Part shown: in pieces, positions 34,134-43,094 of the stretch
Position numbering within the stretch: position 1 is the stretch's first letter
How the letters are laid out: every line of letters begins with the position of its first letter
Assembly (NCBI RefSeq): GCF_001423425.1
Contig: NZ_LMNX01000005.1
Span: 173,676 to 237,675 of the forward strand
Length of the DNA stretch: 64,000 nt
Origin: Rhizobium sp. Leaf306
GTDB lineage: Bacteria > Pseudomonadota > Alphaproteobacteria > Rhizobiales > Rhizobiaceae
Direction: 5' to 3'
Program-made: the position numbers and the translations under genes
The notes under the pieces: generated by a model
Databases searched by the model: none
Told to the model about the DNA's origin: nothing
What the model saw: only the letters and a program-made list of their open reading frames with translations

Positions 34134-36353
34134 ATGGACACAGATTCGTCCGACCTGTTCGGTCCGCTCCTCGATAAGCCCGTCGCGGCCGTTGTGCCGG
34201 TCCTGGTGCCTTTGCCGGTGCCGGGTCCGTATAGCTATGCCGTGCCCGAGGGACTGACTGTTGTGCCCGGTTCGGTCGTGCAGGTGCCGGTCGGCCCACG
34301 CCAGATGATCGGCGTCGTGTGGGATGGCGCAGACGACAGCACGCTCGACCCGAAGAAGCTTCGACCGATCACGCTCGCTTTCGATTGCCCGCCGCTCTCC
34401 AAGGAGATGCGCGATTTCGTCGACTGGGTCTCGGCCTACACGCTGTCGCCGCCGGGTTTCGTGGCCCGCATGGCGATCCGGGCGCCGGCAGCGCTCGATC
34501 CGGAACCAATGGTGGAGGGTCTGCGCTTTGTGGGCGGCGAGCCGGCGCGATTGACACCGGCCAGAACCCGGGTGCTGGACCTTGCGAAAGAGCAGGAAGC
34601 GCCCTGGACCCGCAGCGGCCTTGCGCATGCGGCCGGCGTTTCCCTGAGCGTCGTTGACGGATTGATCAAGCAGGGTGTGTTCGACACGATTTTCCTGCCG
34701 CCGCCGCCTGTCGTGGCACGGCCTGACCCGGATTATACTGCGCCCCGCATCGAGGGACCTCAAAAGGGAGCGGCCGAAGAGATCGTCGCTTCGGTTAGCG
34801 CCGGCGGGTTTGCCGCCTCGCTGATCGATGGCGTCACCGGGTCCGGCAAGACGGAAGTCTATTTCGAGGCGATTGCCCAGGCGCTCCGACAAGACAAGCA
34901 GGTTCTGATCCTGTTGCCGGAAATCGCACTCACGTCGAGCTTTCTCGATCGGTTCGAGCAGCGGTTCGGGGCAAAGCCTGCCGAATGGCATTCGGATCTA
35001 TCCCCCCGTATCCGTGAGAAAGTCTGGCGCGGCGTCGTGACGGGGGAGGTGAGGGTGGTTGCCGGGGCCCGTTCGGCTCTGTTCCTGCCGTTCGAGGATC
35101 TGGGGCTGATCGTCATCGACGAAGAACACGACCCTGCCTACAAGCAGGAGGACCGCGTCTTCTACAATGCCCGCGACATGGCGGTGGTGCGGGCCCGGAT
35201 CGGCGATTTTCCGATCGTGCTGGTGTCGGCGACGCCTTCAGTGGAAAGCCAGGTCAACGGGCTCTCCGGGCGCTACACGACGGTCCACCTGCCGACCCGC
35301 TTTGGTGATGCAGCACTGCCGGACCTGCATCTCGTCGACATGCGCCGCCATCCGCCGGAACGCGGTGGGTTCCTCTCGCCCATTCTCCTGCGCGGCATGA
35401 AGAAGGCGCTGGAGCGCGGCGAGCAGTCGCTGCTGTTTCTGAACCGTCGCGGCTATGCGCCGCTGACGCTTTGCCGTGTCTGCGGCCATCGCTTCCAGTG
35501 CCCGCAATGTTCGAGCTGGCTGGTAGAGCATCGCTTCCGGAATCAGATCCAGTGTCATCAGTGCGGCTATCACGAACATACGCCGGAAGCCTGCCCGGAC
35601 TGCGGGACGTTCGACCACCTCGTCGCCTGCGGGCCGGGCGTGGAGCGGATCGCGGAAGAGGTGGAGAAGCATTTTCCGGAAGCGCGCACGATCGTGATGT
35701 CGTCGGACCTGCTTGGCGGCGTGAAGCGACTGCGGATGGAGCTCGATGCGATCGCCAAGGGCGATGTGGATATCGTGATCGGCACGCAGCTCGTGGCGAA
35801 GGGCCATAACTTTCCGCTGATGACGCTGGTCGGCATCGTCGACGCGGATCTCGGTCTGTCGAATGGAGACCCGCGGGCCGCCGAGCGGACGTTCCAGCTG
35901 CTGAGCCAGGTGACGGGGCGTGCCGGGCGAACAGGGTTGAAGAGCCACGGCCTGATCCAGACCTTCCAGCCGCAGCATCCCGTCATGCAGGCGATCGTCT
36001 CCGGTGACGCGGGCGCCTTCTACGAGCGTGAGATCGCAGAGCGCGAAAAGGCGATCCTGCCGCCGTTCGGGCGGCTTGCGTCGCTGATCGTTTCGGCCGA
36101 TACGCGCGCCGATGCGGAAACCCATGCACGGGGATTGCGCGCGGCCGCACCAAGGGTGACGGGGATTTCCGTGCTCGGCCCGGCGGAAGCGCCGCTCGCG
36201 CTGGTACGCGGCCGCCATCGATTCCGGCTTTTGGTGCACGGACGGCGCAATTCCGACATGCAGGCTTTCCTGAAGGCGATGATGTCTGCCGGCCCGAAGG
36301 TCCGTGGTACGGTGCAGATCCAGCTCGATATCGATCCTCAGAGTTTTCTCTGA
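34134..36353 (+). CDS. priA: Primosomal helicase PriA
   Basis: 739 residues from the ATG at 34134 (an ATG at 34062 would add 24 residues). PriA reloads the replisome at stalled forks. Seen in order: 3' DNA-binding domain, Walker A GVTGSGKTEVYFEAI, the DEEH box (VIDEEHDPAYKQ), the zinc-binding cysteines CRVCGHRFQCPQC...CHQCGYHEHTPEACPDC, and helicase motifs V-VI (GTQLVAKGHNFPLMTLVGIVDAD, LLSQVTGRAGR). All key residues are present. Confidence 0.95.
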   Translation: MDTDSSDLFGPLLDKPVAAVVPVLVPLPVPGPYSYAVPEGLTVVPGSVVQVPVGPRQMIGVVWDGADDSTLDPKKLRPITLAFDCPPLSKEMRDFVDWVSAYTLSPPGFVARMAIRAPAALDPEPMVEGLRFVGGEPARLTPARTRVLDLAKEQEAPWTRSGLAHAAGVSLSVVDGLIKQGVFDTIFLPPPPVVARPDPDYTAPRIEGPQKGAAEEIVASVSAGGFAASLIDGVTGSGKTEVYFEAIAQALRQDKQVLILLPEIALTSSFLDRFEQRFGAKPAEWHSDLSPRIREKVWRGVVTGEVRVVAGARSALFLPFEDLGLIVIDEEHDPAYKQEDRVFYNARDMAVVRARIGDFPIVLVSATPSVESQVNGLSGRYTTVHLPTRFGDAALPDLHLVDMRRHPPERGGFLSPILLRGMKKALERGEQSLLFLNRRGYAPLTLCRVCGHRFQCPQCSSWLVEHRFRNQIQCHQCGYHEHTPEACPDCGTFDHLVACGPGVERIAEEVEKHFPEARTIVMSSDLLGGVKRLRMELDAIAKGDVDIVIGTQLVAKGHNFPLMTLVGIVDADLGLSNGDPRAAERTFQLLSQVTGRAGRTGLKSHGLIQTFQPQHPVMQAIVSGDAGAFYEREIAEREKAILPPFGRLASLIVSADTRADAETHARGLRAAAPRVTGISVLGPAEAPLALVRGRHRFRLLVHGRRNSDMQAFLKAMMSAGPKVRGTVQIQLDIDPQSFL

Positions 36354-36419
36354 TCCTATCTTTGCGAGTTGTTTACCGCTTCCGATAAAATCGCCGCACA
36401 AGAACGATTCGAGGATTCC

Positions 36420-36803
36420 ATGGAACTGTATTTCCCCACCGAGACCGGCGAGCAGCTGGCTTTTGTCTGCGCTGCCGCGACGGCTCTCATCGGGCTCCTC
36501 ATCCTCCTGTTTCCCGGCCCCTGCCTGCGGCTTTCGGCGTTCCGTGTCGGCGATGTCCGGCCGGAGGGTTACGGTTCCGTGCGGGCCGCCGGCGCTCAGT
36601 ATGTCGGCCTCGGCGTCGTGCCGATCATCTTTGCCCAGGACTGGTTCTATATGGTGCTCGGCATCGTGCTTGGTCTGGGGGCATTCGGAAGGCTGGTCTC
36701 GTTTGCTTTCGATCGTGGCGCAACTGTGAAAAACACGCTGATTTTCCTACTACAAGTTGTCCTTTCCGCCGGCCCGCTCGCCTATGTCTTCGGCTATCTC
36801 TGA
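36420..36803 (+). CDS. Small membrane protein
   Basis: 127 residues with about four hydrophobic helices (residues ~12-33, ~55-75, ~78-95, ~105-125) and little else; an internal SAFRVGDVRPEGYGSVRAAGAQYVG loop. A DUF4345-like fold is possible but was not confirmed. Start at 36420 (MELYFPTETGEQLAF). It lies between priA and the atp operon, on the same strand as both. Confidence 0.72.
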   Translation: MELYFPTETGEQLAFVCAAATALIGLLILLFPGPCLRLSAFRVGDVRPEGYGSVRAAGAQYVGLGVVPIIFAQDWFYMVLGIVLGLGAFGRLVSFAFDRGATVKNTLIFLLQVVLSAGPLAYVFGYL

Positions 36804-37064
36804 GCTTTCCAATCAAGAGCGTTCATCTCAGACGCGGTCAATTCCAGCGGTGTCCGACATAAAAACGACTCAAGCTCTAGTCCCAGGGGCGTTTTCCCGC
36901 CTCTCCCGTGTTGCGAGTCCCTACATCCTATGCTAGACGGACCGCGAAAGTCGGAAAGGGTGGGGTGGAGGCCCCGCTGGTTCTGATTAAAAATCAAATA
37001 TTTTCAAGGTCTTGCTGATCCTCTAAAAAAGGGCGCAGCGCTTGGATGGCAATTCAGGGAAACT
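36804..37064 (+). promoter_or_regulatory. Promoter region of the atp operon
   Basis: 261 bases without a gene, AT-rich in its last 80 bases (TGATTAAAAATCAAATATTTTC, about 36983-37004, contains the small palindrome TGATTAAAAATCA). No -35/-10 pair could be chosen with confidence. Its position before atpH makes it the presumed promoter and leader of atpHAGDC. Confidence 0.5.
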
Positions 37065-37631
37065 GTGCCCGTGGCTGACACGTCCCCGCTTATTTCCGGT
37101 GTCGCAGAGCGTTACGCTTCTTCGCTTTTTGAGCTCGCGCTCGAAACCGGTTCCATCGATAAAGTCAGCGCCGATCTCGATCGGTTTCAGGCGTTGCTGG
37201 ATGAGAGCGAAGACCTTCGGCGTCTGGTTGCAAGCCCGGTGTTTTCCGCCCACGATCAGCAGAACGCGGTGACAGCCGTTGCCGAAAAGGCTGGCATCAC
37301 CGGTGCCGTTCTCAACTTCATCAAGGTCGTTGCCGGAAATCGCCGTCTGTTTGCGCTTCCGGGCATGATCCGCAGCTTCCGCCAAATCGCTGCCGAGCAT
37401 CGTGGCGAGGTTACCGCAGAGGTAACGTCTGCCCACGAACTCACCGCAGCGCAGGAAACTGAACTTAAGTCGGCGCTGAAGGGCGTCACCGGCAAGGATG
37501 TGACAATCGCCGTTACGATCGATCCGTCGATCCTCGGTGGACTGATCGTCAAGGTCGGTTCGCGTCAGATCGATACGTCCCTTCGCACCAAACTTTCCAC
37601 CCTTAAGCTTGCATTGAAAGAGGTCGGCTGA
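37065..37631 (+). CDS. atpH: ATP synthase subunit delta
   Basis: 188 residues. The stalk subunit linking F1 to the b subunits; alphaproteobacterial form with RYASSLFELALETGSI, FIKVVAGNRRLFALPGMI and the C-terminal DPSILGGLIVKVGSRQIDTSLRTKL. GTG start at 37065 placed after CAGGGA; another GTG two codons later is possible. Its last base is the first base of atpA (TGATG overlap). Confidence 0.96.
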   Translation: MPVADTSPLISGVAERYASSLFELALETGSIDKVSADLDRFQALLDESEDLRRLVASPVFSAHDQQNAVTAVAEKAGITGAVLNFIKVVAGNRRLFALPGMIRSFRQIAAEHRGEVTAEVTSAHELTAAQETELKSALKGVTGKDVTIAVTIDPSILGGLIVKVGSRQIDTSLRTKLSTLKLALKEVG

Positions 37632-39160
37632 TGGATATCCGTGCAGCGGAAATTTCCGCAATTCTCAAGGACCAGATCAAGAACTTCGGCCAGGAAGCCG
37701 AAGTCTCTGAAGTCGGCCAGGTTCTTTCCGTCGGTGACGGTATCGCTCGCGTTTACGGCCTCGACAATGTCCAGGCTGGTGAAATGGTCGAGTTCCCGGG
37801 CGGTGTCCGCGGTATGGCGCTGAACCTCGAATCCGACAATGTCGGCGTGGTTATCTTCGGCTCCGACCGTAACATCAAGGAAGGCGACACCGTCAAGCGG
37901 ACCGGCGCCATCGTTGACGTTCCTGTTGGTCCGGAACTGCTTGGCCGCGTCGTTGACGCGCTCGGCAACCCGATCGACGGCAAGGGCCCAATCAACGCGA
38001 CCCGCCGTTCGCGCGTCGACGTCAAGGCTCCCGGCATCATCCCGCGCAAGTCGGTTCATGAACCGATGTCGACCGGCCTCAAGGCCATCGATGCTCTGAT
38101 CCCCGTTGGCCGCGGCCAGCGCGAGCTCGTCATCGGCGACCGTCAGACCGGCAAGACCGCGATCATTCTCGACGCGTTCCTGAACCAGAAGGCGATCCAC
38201 GAGACCGGCCCGGAAAATGACAAGCTGTTCTGCGTGTACGTGGCCATCGGCCAGAAGCGCTCGACGGTTGCCCAGTTCGTCAAGGTTCTCGAAGAACGCG
38301 GCGCTCTGCCTTACTCGATCATCGTCGCTGCGACCGCATCCGACGCTGCACCGATGCAGTATCTTGCTCCGTTCGCCGGTTGCGCGATGGGCGAGTACTT
38401 CCGCGACAACGGTCAGCACGCGCTGATCGCTTATGACGACCTTTCCAAGCAGGCCGTCGCTTATCGTCAGATGTCCCTGCTGCTGCGTCGTCCTCCGGGC
38501 CGCGAAGCTTACCCGGGCGACGTTTTCTACCTGCATTCGCGTCTTCTCGAGCGCGCTGCCAAGCTCTCCGACGAGCGTGGCTCCGGTTCGCTGACGGCTC
38601 TGCCTGTCATCGAAACCCAGGGTAACGACGTTTCGGCGTTTATTCCGACCAACGTGATCTCGATCACCGATGGCCAGATCTTCCTTGAAACCGACCTGTT
38701 CTACCAGGGTATCCGTCCGGCCGTTAACGTCGGTCTGTCGGTGTCCCGCGTTGGCTCGGCCGCGCAGATCAAGGCGATGAAGCAGGTTGCCGGTTCGATC
38801 AAGGGCGAGCTTGCCCAGTATCGTGAAATGGCTGCGTTCGCGCAGTTCGGTTCCGACCTCGACGCCTCGACCCAGCGCCTTCTCAACCGCGGTGCACGCC
38901 TGACCGAACTTCTCAAGCAGCCGCAGTTCTCGCCGCTGAAGACCGAAGAGCAGGTTGCGGTGATCTTTGCGGGCGTCAACGGCTACCTCGACAAGATCGC
39001 GGTTTCCGATGTCGGCAAGTTCGAGCAGGGTCTGCTTTCCTACCTTCGTTCCGAAGGCAAGGCGGTTCTCGAAACGATCCGCAGCGAGAAGCAGGTTTCC
39101 GACGACACGAAGGCAAAGCTCAAGGCAGCTCTCGACAGCTTCGCCAAGTCTTTCGCCTAA
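37631..39160 (+). CDS. atpA: ATP synthase subunit alpha
   Basis: 509 residues. Regulatory, noncatalytic nucleotide site with Walker A GDRQTGKTA (about 170), the alpha-type signature PAVNVGLSVSRVGS, and full-length N- and C-terminal domains. It overlaps atpH by one base, typical of tight coupling in the F1 operon. Confidence 0.98.
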   Translation: MDIRAAEISAILKDQIKNFGQEAEVSEVGQVLSVGDGIARVYGLDNVQAGEMVEFPGGVRGMALNLESDNVGVVIFGSDRNIKEGDTVKRTGAIVDVPVGPELLGRVVDALGNPIDGKGPINATRRSRVDVKAPGIIPRKSVHEPMSTGLKAIDALIPVGRGQRELVIGDRQTGKTAIILDAFLNQKAIHETGPENDKLFCVYVAIGQKRSTVAQFVKVLEERGALPYSIIVAATASDAAPMQYLAPFAGCAMGEYFRDNGQHALIAYDDLSKQAVAYRQMSLLLRRPPGREAYPGDVFYLHSRLLERAAKLSDERGSGSLTALPVIETQGNDVSAFIPTNVISITDGQIFLETDLFYQGIRPAVNVGLSVSRVGSAAQIKAMKQVAGSIKGELAQYREMAAFAQFGSDLDASTQRLLNRGARLTELLKQPQFSPLKTEEQVAVIFAGVNGYLDKIAVSDVGKFEQGLLSYLRSEGKAVLETIRSEKQVSDDTKAKLKAALDSFAKSFA

Positions 39161-39189
39161 AACGGATCTAGATCGAGGACCGATAACGG

Positions 39190-40077
39190 ATGCCTTCACT
39201 TAAGGATCTGAAAAACCGGATCGCCTCCGTCAAGGCGACGCAGAAGATCACCAGGGCGATGAAAATGGTCGCCGCTGCGAAACTGCGCCGTGCACAGGAG
39301 GCGGCCGAGGCTGCCCGTCCTTATGCGGAGCGTATGACCAAGGTATTGGCCAGCCTGACGGCTGCCAATGCCGGCAATGCCGAAGCACCGCTTCTCTTGT
39401 CCGGGACTGGCAAGGATCAGGTTCATCTCCTGATCGTTGCGACCGGCGAGCGTGGTCTGGCGGGGGGCTTCAACTCCTCGATCGTCCGTCTGGCACGCGA
39501 GCATGCGCTGAAGCTGATTGCACAGGGCAAGACGGTCAAGATCCTGACCGTCGGCCGCAAGGGCAACGACGTGCTTCGCCGTACGTTCAAGGACAACATC
39601 GTCCACTACGTGACCTTCCGCGAAGTCAAGCAGCTTGGTTTCGTCCAGGCCGACGAAGTGGCCCACAAGGTGCTCGAGCTGTTCAACGCCGGCGAATTCG
39701 ACATTGCGACGCTGTTCTTTGCGCGCTTCCAGTCGGTTATCGCACAGGTGGCAACTGCCCAGCAGATCATCCCCGCAAAGTTCGACGTTCGGGATGCAGC
39801 ACAGCCGGATGCCGGTTCTGCCGCACTTTACGAATACGAGCCGAGCGAACAGGAAATCCTGGAAGACCTGCTGCCGAAGAACATCGCAGTGCAGATCTTC
39901 CGTGCACTTCTTGAAAACAACGCTTCCTTCTATGGCGCGCAGATGTCTGCAATGGACAACGCGACGCGCAATGCCGGTGACATGATCAACAAGCTGACGC
40001 TCTCCTACAACCGTCAGCGCCAGGCACAGATCACCAAGGAACTCATCGAAATCATTTCGGGCGCGGAAGCGCTCTGA
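39190..40077 (+). CDS. atpG: ATP synthase subunit gamma
   Basis: 295 residues. Central rotor shaft: N-terminal MPSLKDLKNRIASVKATQKITRAMKMVAAAK helix and C-terminal MDNATRNAGDMINKLTLSYNRQRQAQITKELIEIISGAEAL helix are both present, the two ends that form the coiled coil. Between atpA (29-base gap) and atpD (23-base gap). Confidence 0.98.
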   Translation: MPSLKDLKNRIASVKATQKITRAMKMVAAAKLRRAQEAAEAARPYAERMTKVLASLTAANAGNAEAPLLLSGTGKDQVHLLIVATGERGLAGGFNSSIVRLAREHALKLIAQGKTVKILTVGRKGNDVLRRTFKDNIVHYVTFREVKQLGFVQADEVAHKVLELFNAGEFDIATLFFARFQSVIAQVATAQQIIPAKFDVRDAAQPDAGSAALYEYEPSEQEILEDLLPKNIAVQIFRALLENNASFYGAQMSAMDNATRNAGDMINKLTLSYNRQRQAQITKELIEIISGAEAL

Positions 40078-40100
40078 GGTAAAGAAAGAGGGTAATAATC

Positions 40101-41531
40101 ATGGCTACCGCAACGGGCACGTCCCTCGGCAAAGTGACCCAGGTTATCGGCGCTGTCGTCGACGTGGCGTTCGACGGCGAACTGCCGGCGATCCTCAACG
40201 CGCTTGAAACAGAGAACAACGGCAACCGCCTCGTTCTCGAAGTCGCGCAGCATCTTGGTGAAAACCAGGTTCGCACCATCGCCATGGACTCGACCGAAGG
40301 TCTGGTTCGCGGTCAGCGCGTTACCGATACCGGCGCTCCGATCACCGTTCCGGTTGGTCCTGAGACGCTTGGCCGCATCATGAACGTCATCGGCGAGCCG
40401 GTTGACGAAGCTGGTCCGCTGATCACGTCGGGCAAGCGCTCGATCCACCAGGAAGCACCGTCCTACGTCGAACAGTCGACTGAAGGCCAGATCCTGGTAA
40501 CCGGCATCAAGGTTGTCGATCTGTTGGCTCCCTATTCCAAGGGCGGTAAGGTTGGCCTGTTCGGCGGCGCCGGCGTTGGCAAGACCGTTCTCATCATGGA
40601 ACTGATCAACAACGTCGCTAAGGCGCACGGTGGTTACTCGGTATTTGCCGGCGTGGGTGAACGTACCCGCGAAGGCAACGACCTTTACCACGAAATGATC
40701 GAATCCGGCGTGAACAAGCATGGCGGCGGCGAGGGCTCGAAGGCAGCCCTCGTTTACGGCCAGATGAACGAACCGCCGGGCGCCCGCGCTCGCGTCGCTC
40801 TGACGGGTCTGACCATCGCTGAAGACTTCCGCGACAAGGGCCAGGACGTTCTGTTCTTTGTGGATAACATCTTCCGCTTTACCCAGGCAGGTTCCGAAGT
40901 GTCGGCTCTTCTCGGCCGTATTCCTTCGGCCGTTGGTTATCAGCCGACGCTCGCGACCGACATGGGTCAGATGCAGGAACGCATCACCACCACGACCAAG
41001 GGTTCGATTACCTCGGTTCAGGCCATCTACGTTCCCGCCGACGACTTGACCGACCCGGCGCCTGCAACCTCGTTCGCCCACTTGGACGCAACGACGGTTC
41101 TGTCGCGCTCGATCGCTGAAAAGGGTATCTACCCGGCTGTGGATCCGCTCGACTCGACTTCGCGCATGCTCGACCCGCTGGTTGTCGGCGAAGAGCATTA
41201 CGAGATCGCTCGTAAGGTTCAGACGACACTTCAGCGCTACAAGGCTCTGCAGGACATCATCGCCATCCTCGGCATGGACGAACTGTCCGAAGAGGACAAG
41301 ATGACCGTTCAGCGCGCCCGCAAGATCGAGCGCTTCCTGTCGCAGCCATTCTTCGTCGCCGAAGTCTTCACCGGTGCACCGGGCAAGCTGGTCGCTCTCG
41401 AAGACACGATCAAGGGCTTCAAGGGCCTCGTTGCCGGCGATTACGATCATCTGCCGGAAGCTGCCTTCTACATGGTCGGCTCGATCGAAGAAGCGATTGA
41501 AAAGGCCAAGAAGCTTTCCGAAGCTGCTTGA
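40101..41531 (+). CDS. atpD: ATP synthase subunit beta
   Basis: 476 residues. Catalytic subunit with Walker A GGAGVGKTV (about 154-162), the catalytic glutamate in GVGERTREGNDLYHEM, the Walker B LFFVDNIFRFTQAG and the DELSEEDK motif near the C-terminus (the DELSEED lever). Preceded by a good AGAGGG ribosome site. Confidence 0.98.
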   Translation: MATATGTSLGKVTQVIGAVVDVAFDGELPAILNALETENNGNRLVLEVAQHLGENQVRTIAMDSTEGLVRGQRVTDTGAPITVPVGPETLGRIMNVIGEPVDEAGPLITSGKRSIHQEAPSYVEQSTEGQILVTGIKVVDLLAPYSKGGKVGLFGGAGVGKTVLIMELINNVAKAHGGYSVFAGVGERTREGNDLYHEMIESGVNKHGGGEGSKAALVYGQMNEPPGARARVALTGLTIAEDFRDKGQDVLFFVDNIFRFTQAGSEVSALLGRIPSAVGYQPTLATDMGQMQERITTTTKGSITSVQAIYVPADDLTDPAPATSFAHLDATTVLSRSIAEKGIYPAVDPLDSTSRMLDPLVVGEEHYEIARKVQTTLQRYKALQDIIAILGMDELSEEDKMTVQRARKIERFLSQPFFVAEVFTGAPGKLVALEDTIKGFKGLVAGDYDHLPEAAFYMVGSIEEAIEKAKKLSEAA

Positions 41532-41542
41532 TCCTATAAGAC

Positions 41543-41569
41543 GGCGCGCGGGACATGATCCGGCGCGCC
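41543..41569 (+). other. GC-rich hairpin between atpD and atpC
   Basis: GGCGCGC (41543-41549) pairs with GCGCGCC (41563-41569), 13-base loop, 11 bases after the atpD stop. There is no T-run, so it is more likely an RNA stability or processing element than a terminator. Confidence 0.5.
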
Positions 41570-41605
41570 ATTCCTGCTTGAAACACTCGAGGGAAGTGGA
41601 CCTTG

Positions 41606-42013
41606 ATGGCCGACGCTTTCAAATTTGAACTGGTATCGCCCGAGCGTCTGCTCGTATCGGAGAATGTCTCCGAAGTGGTGATTCCGGCAACGCTTGGCGA
41701 AATGACGGTGCTTGCCAACCATGCGCCGACGATGACGACGATCAAGCCGGGCGTCGTGTCCGTGAAGCTTGCCTCGGGTCAGGTCACCAAATACGTCGTT
41801 TTCGGTGGTTTTGCCGATATCGTTCAGGACAGCTGCACGCTGCTCGCGGAATCCGCTGTGCCGGTGACCGAACTGAACCAGGACACGCTGCAGAAGCGCA
41901 TCGATGCGACCCAGGCTGCCATCGACAACGCCAACAGCGACGAGCACAAGACGAAGCTCGAACAGTTCTTGTCCGAACTGACGCATCTGAACGGCATCGT
42001 CGTTCCAGCCTGA
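41606..42013 (+). CDS. atpC: ATP synthase subunit epsilon
   Basis: 135 residues. N-terminal beta-sandwich (FKFELVSPERLLVSENVSEVVIPATLGEMTVLANHAPTMT) plus the C-terminal two-helix arm (TLQKRIDATQAAIDNANSDEHKTKLEQFL). ATG at 41606 follows GAGGGAAG. Last gene of atpHAGDC and followed by a terminator. The F0 genes are not in the window, as expected in rhizobia where F0 and F1 are split. Confidence 0.96.
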   Translation: MADAFKFELVSPERLLVSENVSEVVIPATLGEMTVLANHAPTMTTIKPGVVSVKLASGQVTKYVVFGGFADIVQDSCTLLAESAVPVTELNQDTLQKRIDATQAAIDNANSDEHKTKLEQFLSELTHLNGIVVPA

Positions 42014-42038
42014 ATTTTCAGAGTCCGATAAAATTTAC

Positions 42039-42073
42039 GAAGGGCGGTCCATCGGGCCGCCTTTCGTGTTTTT
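42039..42073 (+). terminator. Terminator after atpC
   Basis: A 12-bp stem with two G-U pairs (42039-42050 with 42054-42065), ATC loop, and a T-rich tail. It lies between atpC and the convergent LysR gene. Confidence 0.78.
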
Positions 42074-42086
42074 GCGCTTTCGGTGC

Positions 42087-42995
42087 CTATGGGTTTCCGA
42101 GCAGGTGCTGGTGGAGGCGAGCGGCGCCCGGTGTGAGCGAGCGGTAGCGCGGCATGCCGAGATAGTAGCCGTAGCCCGTATCGAGCTGCGCGGTTCCAAG
42201 TTCCACCAGTGTTCCGGACGCGAGCTCCTCGGCAATCAATCCTCTGCTGCCAAGCGTCACGCCCTCGCCGCGCAGCGCGGCATCGATCGCCAGCGAATAG
42301 GTCGAGAAGGACAGGCGGGGCTTGATCGCAGCCTTCGGTGGCTTCGGCAACCGCGCGAACCATTGCCTGAGCGAAATCCAGTGCGCGTTGGCCCGCTCGT
42401 AATCGATCAGGTCCAGCTGGGTCATGGCGTCTGCCGTCAGCGACGCTGCATCCAGCCCCCGTCTTTCCACATAGGCTGGGGAGGCGACGGGGACGAGGGT
42501 TTCCCGGATCAGCAAAGTGAGGTTCCACCGCGGGTGTTCGCCGGCGGCGTAGAGGATAACGAGGTCGTTGGCTTCCGATGCCAGTTCCGACGGCACGTCC
42601 GTCGTCAGCAAACGCACGGAAACAGAAGGGCTTTCATTGTCGAAATCCTTCAGGCGCTTGCCGAGCCACAGATGCGAGACCGAGCTGCTGGCGGCGATCG
42701 AGATGGTTTCGCGGCCACCACCCCGGAACGGCTCAAGACTTTCCTCCAGATATTCCAGCGTGGCGCGCACCCTCTGGGCAAGACGGTCTCCCTCCGGCGT
42801 CAGGCTGAGATTGCGGCCGCGGCGGGTGAAAAGCTTAGCGCCGAGCTGTTCTTCCAGCCCCTGGATACGACGGCTGACGGCGGCCTGGGTGATGTGGAGC
42901 TCACGGCCCGCGCGGGAGAAATTCATGAACCGGCATGCGGCATCGAAGACACGGAAGGCTTCGAGCGGAATTCTGTCCAGCATTTCACGCTCCAT
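42087..42995 (-). CDS. LysR-type transcriptional regulator
   Basis: 302 residues: N-terminal winged helix (FRVFDAACRFMNFSRAGRELHITQAAVSRRIQGLEEQLG, residues ~12-50) close to the GcvA subgroup, and a C-terminal periplasmic-binding-like effector domain. It is divergent from the iron alcohol dehydrogenase gene; a perfect palindromic site sits between them. It most likely senses an intermediate of the pathway encoded by the divergent genes and controls itself as well. Confidence 0.92.
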   Translation of the reverse strand: MEREMLDRIPLEAFRVFDAACRFMNFSRAGRELHITQAAVSRRIQGLEEQLGAKLFTRRGRNLSLTPEGDRLAQRVRATLEYLEESLEPFRGGGRETISIAASSSVSHLWLGKRLKDFDNESPSVSVRLLTTDVPSELASEANDLVILYAAGEHPRWNLTLLIRETLVPVASPAYVERRGLDAASLTADAMTQLDLIDYERANAHWISLRQWFARLPKPPKAAIKPRLSFSTYSLAIDAALRGEGVTLGSRGLIAEELASGTLVELGTAQLDTGYGYYLGMPRYRSLTPGAARLHQHLLGNP

Positions 42996-43031
42996 GATCT
43001 CAAGTCATCAGTAAGCCTGAAAAACCGATGG

Positions 43032-43048
43032 ATTTGAAGATCTCAAAT
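43032..43048. promoter_or_regulatory. LysR-type operator (T-N11-A palindrome)
   Basis: ATTTGAAGATCTCAAAT is a perfect inverted repeat (ATTTGA-N5-TCAAAT) containing the LysR consensus T-N11-A. It lies 37 bases upstream of the LysR start and 47 upstream of the alcohol dehydrogenase start. A half-site copy, GATCTCAA, recurs at 42996-43003, 43 bases away (about four helical turns), as expected for cooperative LysR tetramers. Confidence 0.7.
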
Positions 43049-43094
43049 TGTGATGCACACTCACGGCAAGCGATCCTGTCAGGGTGTTTCCGTC

